Source: Bacteroidales bacterium
GTDB taxonomy: Bacteria; Bacteroidota; Bacteroidia; Bacteroidales; UBA932
Direction: 5' to 3'
Length of the DNA: 18,101 bases
Assembly: GCA_016283985.1 (NCBI GenBank)
Contig: JAEENZ010000176.1
Span: 1-18,101 of the forward strand
Part shown: piece after piece, positions 14,886 through 18,101 of the stretch
Layout: each line of letters opens with the position of its first letter
How positions within the stretch are numbered: position 1 is the stretch's first letter
Position numbers and translations under genes: made by a program
The notes under the pieces: generated by a model
What the model saw: the letters and a program-made list of their open reading frames with translations, nothing else
Told to the model about the DNA's origin: nothing
The model's database searches: none

Positions 14886-15713
14886 ATGGAAAAGCAAGTT
14901 ATACTGATCACCGGGGCGAGCAGCGGCATCGGTTACGAAACGGCCGAGGCTCTGGCCAGGAAAGGCCACAAAGTGTATGGCGCGGCGCGCCGTACGGAAA
15001 AGATCGCTCCGCTGGAAGCTCTTGGGGTTACTGCCATCAAGATGGATGTGACCGACGAGGCGTCGCTGCAGGGGGGTGTGAATGCCATATTGGAAAAGGA
15101 AGGCCGCATCGACATCCTCATAAACAACGCGGGCTACGGCAGCTTCGGTGCCATCGAGACCGTGCCAGTCGAAGAGGCTCGCCGCCAGTTGGAAGTCAAT
15201 GTCTTCGCCATGGCCAGGCTCACCAAGCTGGTCCTGCCTGGAATGCGCGCCAACCGCCACGGCCGCATCATCAATATATCTTCTCTAGCCGGCAGGATGA
15301 CCATCCCCTTCGGTGGATGGTACAATGTCTCGAAGTATTCAGTAGAGGCGTTCAGTGATGCCCTGCGCATGGAAACCAGGCCCTTTGGCATCAAGGTATC
15401 CATCATCGAACCGGGCGGCATAAAGACCGACTGGGGCACGATCGCCGCCGGTCATCTGACCGAAAATACGAAGGGGACTGCGTACGAACAGGCGGCCGGA
15501 AGAGAGGCCGCCATCCTGCGCAAAGGGTATTCATCCAATCTGCTGTCTTCCCCCTCGAAGGTCGCCCGTAAGATCGTCCGCGCGGCCACTTCCCGCCGCC
15601 CGAGGCTTCGTTACCGGGTCGGCACAGCCTCCCGTTCAGGGCTCATATTCCACGCAATCCTCCCGGCGCGTTGGTGGGACGCGCTGCTCTGCCGTTTGTT
15701 CTGCAAGGGCTAG
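14886..15713 (+). CDS. Short-chain dehydrogenase/reductase (SDR) family oxidoreductase
   Basis: Classical SDR of 275 residues. The cofactor loop TGASSGIG (9-16) is followed by AARR at 33-36, whose arginines favour NADP(H). Further motifs are MDVTD (53-57), NNAG (80-83), Asn105, the catalytic Ser132/133 in NISSLAG, and Tyr146/Lys150 in YNVSK. PGG at 136-138 of the family numbering appears as EPGGIKTD. The substrate cannot be told from sequence; similar Bacteroidota proteins act on small carbonyl or hydroxy compounds. The C-terminus is rich in aromatic and hydrophobic residues (FHAILPARWWDALLCRLF), perhaps a substrate lid or membrane contact. The start is 2 bp after the uvrC stop, so it is likely co-transcribed and coupled with uvrC. 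Its stop shares CTAG with the convergent PorV-like gene. Confidence 0.92.
   Translation: MEKQVILITGASSGIGYETAEALARKGHKVYGAARRTEKIAPLEALGVTAIKMDVTDEASLQGGVNAILEKEGRIDILINNAGYGSFGAIETVPVEEARRQLEVNVFAMARLTKLVLPGMRANRHGRIINISSLAGRMTIPFGGWYNVSKYSVEAFSDALRMETRPFGIKVSIIEPGGIKTDWGTIAAGHLTENTKGTAYEQAAGREAAILRKGYSSNLLSSPSKVARKIVRAATSRRPRLRYRVGTASRSGLIFHAILPARWWDALLCRLFCKG
15710..15713. other. Shared palindromic stop CTAG between convergent SDR and PorV-like genes
   Basis: Bases 15711-15713 are TAG of the SDR gene, and 15710-15712 read TAG on the minus strand for the PorV-like gene. This is the second convergent junction in the window, built exactly like the one at 3327-3330. Confidence 0.9.
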
Positions 15714-16567
15714 AACCTTACCCCTGCGCTAATCGAGAAGGTGCCGTCGAGGATATCGGAGGCGAAGAGGTAGGCCGCGTCCAGGGTAAACTCGCCGTAA
15801 TGCAGGCCAAGGCCGGCGGAGGCGAATGAAGGGATGATGCTGTCGCCGCCGTAATGATACCCGGCGCGCGCGAAGATCATGCCGTCATACCCATATTCCA
15901 AACCGAACCCTGCTGCGATGGGGCCCGAGAAGTAGCGGTCCGCCTTGATGCGGGCGACCAATGCGTGTACGTCCCCGAAACCTGCCGTATATCCTGCTCC
16001 GATAGTAACTGCGGCGGGAAGGGAGAAATTGCCGGTAGCCTCACTCTTGACCTTGCCGCCGAGAGCGGATGCCCCGGCCGCGAATTCGAACCCGGCGTAC
16101 GTGCCGGCGGCAAACGCGTCGAAGGCCACCGCGCTGCTGGCGTAGTTGGCCAGAAGCTGCTCCTTTCCGTACTTGACGTTCACTCCCACTGCCAGCCAGT
16201 CCATCACCGCATAGCTTGCACCCGCATTGACCACCATTTCGGTTGGGACGAACTTCTCTCCCGTGATTGCCTCTCCCGTGCCTCTCGTGAAAGCGATGGA
16301 ATAGCCGAGCTTGTCGAGGGCGCCGGCCGCTCCTCCGCTGATATAATTGGTGGCGCTCAGCGCAGGCATATAGCTCTCATAGGCCACGCCTCCGGCCACC
16401 TTTACGTCCTTCAAAGGGAGGACAGCCGCGGAAGGGATGGCGGTGCTGCCCATACCCAGCGATACGGTGCTGAAATCCATCTGGATGAAGGGCAAGGCCT
16501 CGGAGGTCTGGGCCTCGGCTGCCAACGAAATCATGCCGGCTGCCAGGATCATATATAACTTTCTCAT
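15710..16567 (-). CDS. PorV/PorQ-family outer-membrane beta-barrel protein
   Basis: Outer-membrane protein of 285 residues. A signal peptide covers 1-19 (MRKLYMILAAGMISLAAEA, cleavage before Gln20). The start of the mature protein, LPFIQMDFSTVSLGMGSTAI, resembles the opening of PorV/PorQ proteins of the type IX secretion system. After it come alternating beta strands rich in Gly, Ala, Tyr and Phe, ending in GVRF with the C-terminal Phe typical of barrels. It is shorter than PorV proper (about 390) and PorQ (about 330), and lacks an obvious DADALFWNPAG-type segment, so it is a reduced member. The start overlaps the stop of the T9SS-tagged protease gene by 4 bp (ATGA), implying coupled translation. 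A shuttle or anchor role for that protease is inference. The family call rests on recalled similarity. Confidence 0.72.
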   Translation of the reverse strand: MRKLYMILAAGMISLAAEAQTSEALPFIQMDFSTVSLGMGSTAIPSAAVLPLKDVKVAGGVAYESYMPALSATNYISGGAAGALDKLGYSIAFTRGTGEAITGEKFVPTEMVVNAGASYAVMDWLAVGVNVKYGKEQLLANYASSAVAFDAFAAGTYAGFEFAAGASALGGKVKSEATGNFSLPAAVTIGAGYTAGFGDVHALVARIKADRYFSGPIAAGFGLEYGYDGMIFARAGYHYGGDSIIPSFASAGLGLHYGEFTLDAAYLFASDILDGTFSISAGVRF

Positions 16568-18101
16568 ACTTTCACGATTGTTTTCTGGTAAGTCTTGCCG
16601 TTATAGCTGATGGTGACGGTATAGCGCCCCGGAGCCAGCCCGGTGAAATTGACTATAAGCGGATCGAATCCGCTGAATACCTTGGTCTCCTCATAAACCA
16701 CCTTGCCGCTGGAGCTGACGATGCGTACGGCCGTTTCAGCGGCTTCTTCCGTTCGTATGACCAGATCGGTCGTGACGGGGGTAGGATAGGTTTCCGCAGG
16801 GTCTGCGGCATCTATCTTTACCAGAACCGGGATTACGTGGGTTATGGTTTTGTCCCCATCGGAAACCGTGACGCTGATCTCGGCCGTGCCGGCTTCCAAG
16901 GATTTGATCCTGATGGAGGATTTGTCGTAGGAGATGTAGATGACCTTCCCGTCGTTGTTCTTGCATTCAATAGTCAGGGGGTCGCCGTCGGGGTCGCTGA
17001 ACAAGTCGCTGAAAGACAGCGTCTTCAGATCGTTGAGCCCGTAGAGAAGGACTCCTTCAAGATCGGTGACGACGGTCGGAGCGTGGTTTTCGGGGGTGGT
17101 GATGCTTTTTATCTCGGATGCCTCGGAGTAGTTGTTGGACAAGTCCTTGGCGTAGAGTTTTACATAATAGGTGGTAGCGTAGCGCTGTTCTCCGAGCGTG
17201 CCGTCGAAGGTGGCCCCTGCGGCCAGATCTCCTATGGTGAATATCTCCGTGGATACCCCGGAACCAATGGACTTGGGATCGCTGGACTGGACCGCCGTCC
17301 GGTTGGTCCCGTAAAGGCATAACACCGTATTGGCTTTGCCATCATCTTCGTCCGCGGGCACCTTGAAACTGATGTTTACGGTCTTGCGTACGGCTTCCAG
17401 ACTGAATTCCTCGACTTTGTCCGGGGCGATGGCGGAAGTGGGGGCGCCGCGCAGGAAGGACCCTTTCACGTCCAGCCATGGCCCGACATATTTGCTGTTG
17501 TTGATATGGGTATTATCCGCTCCTTCGAGGAGGAGGTCCTTGCAGTCGTCGTTGGTGAAGCCCGGCCCTCCGAAGTAAGATACGATCAGGGCGGCCGCCC
17601 CGCTCACGTGCGGGCAGGCCATGGACGTGCCGGACATATAGCCGTAGTTGATGTAATCGTAGCCGTCCAATTCCCTGGTAGCATAGAGGTTGTAAATATG
17701 CCCGCGGCTATAATGATAGGCGCCATAATCGTCGTAACAGGCCTGGCTGTCGCAGGTTCTCGCATAATCATCATACAATCCGTCTCCACCCGGTGCGCAT
17801 ATATCCACCCAGCTTCCATAATTGGAATAAAAAGCGCGAGTATATCCGGCGGTTCCTGCTCCCACCGAGACTATTGGTTCATAAGAGCAAATTGGATCGT
17901 AATTGACAGCATCGTTCCCGGCAGCAAAGATTACAACGCCTCCTTTCATCGGAGAATCCGGGAGTTGGTTGTACGGGGGCGTCTTCTGGCATCCGGCATA
18001 CTTTATGAAATAGTCGACCGCCGCCTTGACGAAATCCGGGATAGCAGGATATTTATTCTTGAATTTCTGCAGTTCGGAACTGGAAATCACCCCATCGTTA
18101 T
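16564..18101 (-). CDS. Secreted subtilisin-like (S8) serine protease with T9SS sorting domain, N-terminus outside window
   Basis: Partial gene: the frame stays open to the window edge (the GTG at 18090 is internal, preceded by Asn-Asp-Gly). Counting from that GTG, the S8 domain shows the oxyanion Asn59 in GGVVIFAAGND and the catalytic Ser156 in SGTSMACPHVSGAAA (codon 17623-17625). The catalytic Asp and His lie upstream, outside the window. Residues 105-150 form a Tyr/Asp-rich insertion. A fibronectin-III-like part (about 221-335) follows, then a cadherin-like domain with FSDPDGDPLT (about 336-426), and a type A T9SS C-terminal domain (about 434-508) with YPTPV, SSGKVVYEE and LAPGRYTVTI. The protein is expected to cross the outer membrane by T9SS and be anchored or released. 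It sits directly upstream of the PorV-like gene, overlapping it by 4 bp. Confidence 0.93.
   Translation of the reverse strand, partial: NDGVISSSELQKFKNKYPAIPDFVKAAVDYFIKYAGCQKTPPYNQLPDSPMKGGVVIFAAGNDAVNYDPICSYEPIVSVGAGTAGYTRAFYSNYGSWVDICAPGGDGLYDDYARTCDSQACYDDYGAYHYSRGHIYNLYATRELDGYDYINYGYMSGTSMACPHVSGAAALIVSYFGGPGFTNDDCKDLLLEGADNTHINNSKYVGPWLDVKGSFLRGAPTSAIAPDKVEEFSLEAVRKTVNISFKVPADEDDGKANTVLCLYGTNRTAVQSSDPKSIGSGVSTEIFTIGDLAAGATFDGTLGEQRYATTYYVKLYAKDLSNNYSEASEIKSITTPENHAPTVVTDLEGVLLYGLNDLKTLSFSDLFSDPDGDPLTIECKNNDGKVIYISYDKSSIRIKSLEAGTAEISVTVSDGDKTITHVIPVLVKIDAADPAETYPTPVTTDLVIRTEEAAETAVRIVSSSGKVVYEETKVFSGFDPLIVNFTGLAPGRYTVTISYNGKTYQKTIVKV

Overview
The window is a compact, GC-rich stretch of a Bacteroidota chromosome, most likely order Bacteroidales (Rikenellaceae/Alistipes-like, or an uncultured gut or rumen relative). 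The evidence is: TAnnTTTG-type -7 promoter boxes instead of sigma70 boxes, an EF-G2-type C-terminus of the Bacteroides kind, Bacteroides-like L2 and L22, a type IX secretion (T9SS) sorting domain and a PorV-like barrel. The family assignment is inference. I see no tRNA, rRNA, CRISPR, insertion sequence or phage gene. The longest stretch without a gene is 123 bp.

Layout. (1) 1-3330, plus strand: tail of an EF-G paralog, then thrA (aspartokinase/homoserine dehydrogenase, unusually short) and asd. ThrA and Asd together take aspartate to homoserine. (2) 3327-9040, minus strand: a five-gene run cdaA (c-di-AMP synthase), mutS2, yraN, manC (GDP-mannose synthesis) and an ArgE/DapE-like M20 deacylase, with overlaps or gaps of 8 bp or less and one visible promoter upstream of cdaA. 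(3) 9041-9163: a divergent regulatory region with a well-formed Bacteroidetes promoter and a possibly structured leader. (4) 9164-13026, plus strand: rplC-rplD-rplW-rplB-rpsS-rplV-rpsC, closed by a strong intrinsic terminator. (5) 13093-15713, plus strand: uvrC and an SDR oxidoreductase. (6) 15710-18101, minus strand: a T9SS-exported subtilisin-like protease (its N-terminus lies outside the window) translationally coupled to a PorV-family outer-membrane protein.

Most notable observations. The S10 ribosomal cluster is cut at both ends: no rpsJ before rplC, no rplP-rpmC-rpsQ after rpsC, and a promoter and terminator sealing the fragment. A T9SS protease overlaps by 4 bp the gene of a small PorV-family protein, which could be its dedicated shuttle. 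ThrA seems to lack one of the two ACT subdomains and has substitutions at conserved homoserine dehydrogenase positions. Both convergent gene pairs share a single palindromic CTAG that serves as the stop codon on both strands.
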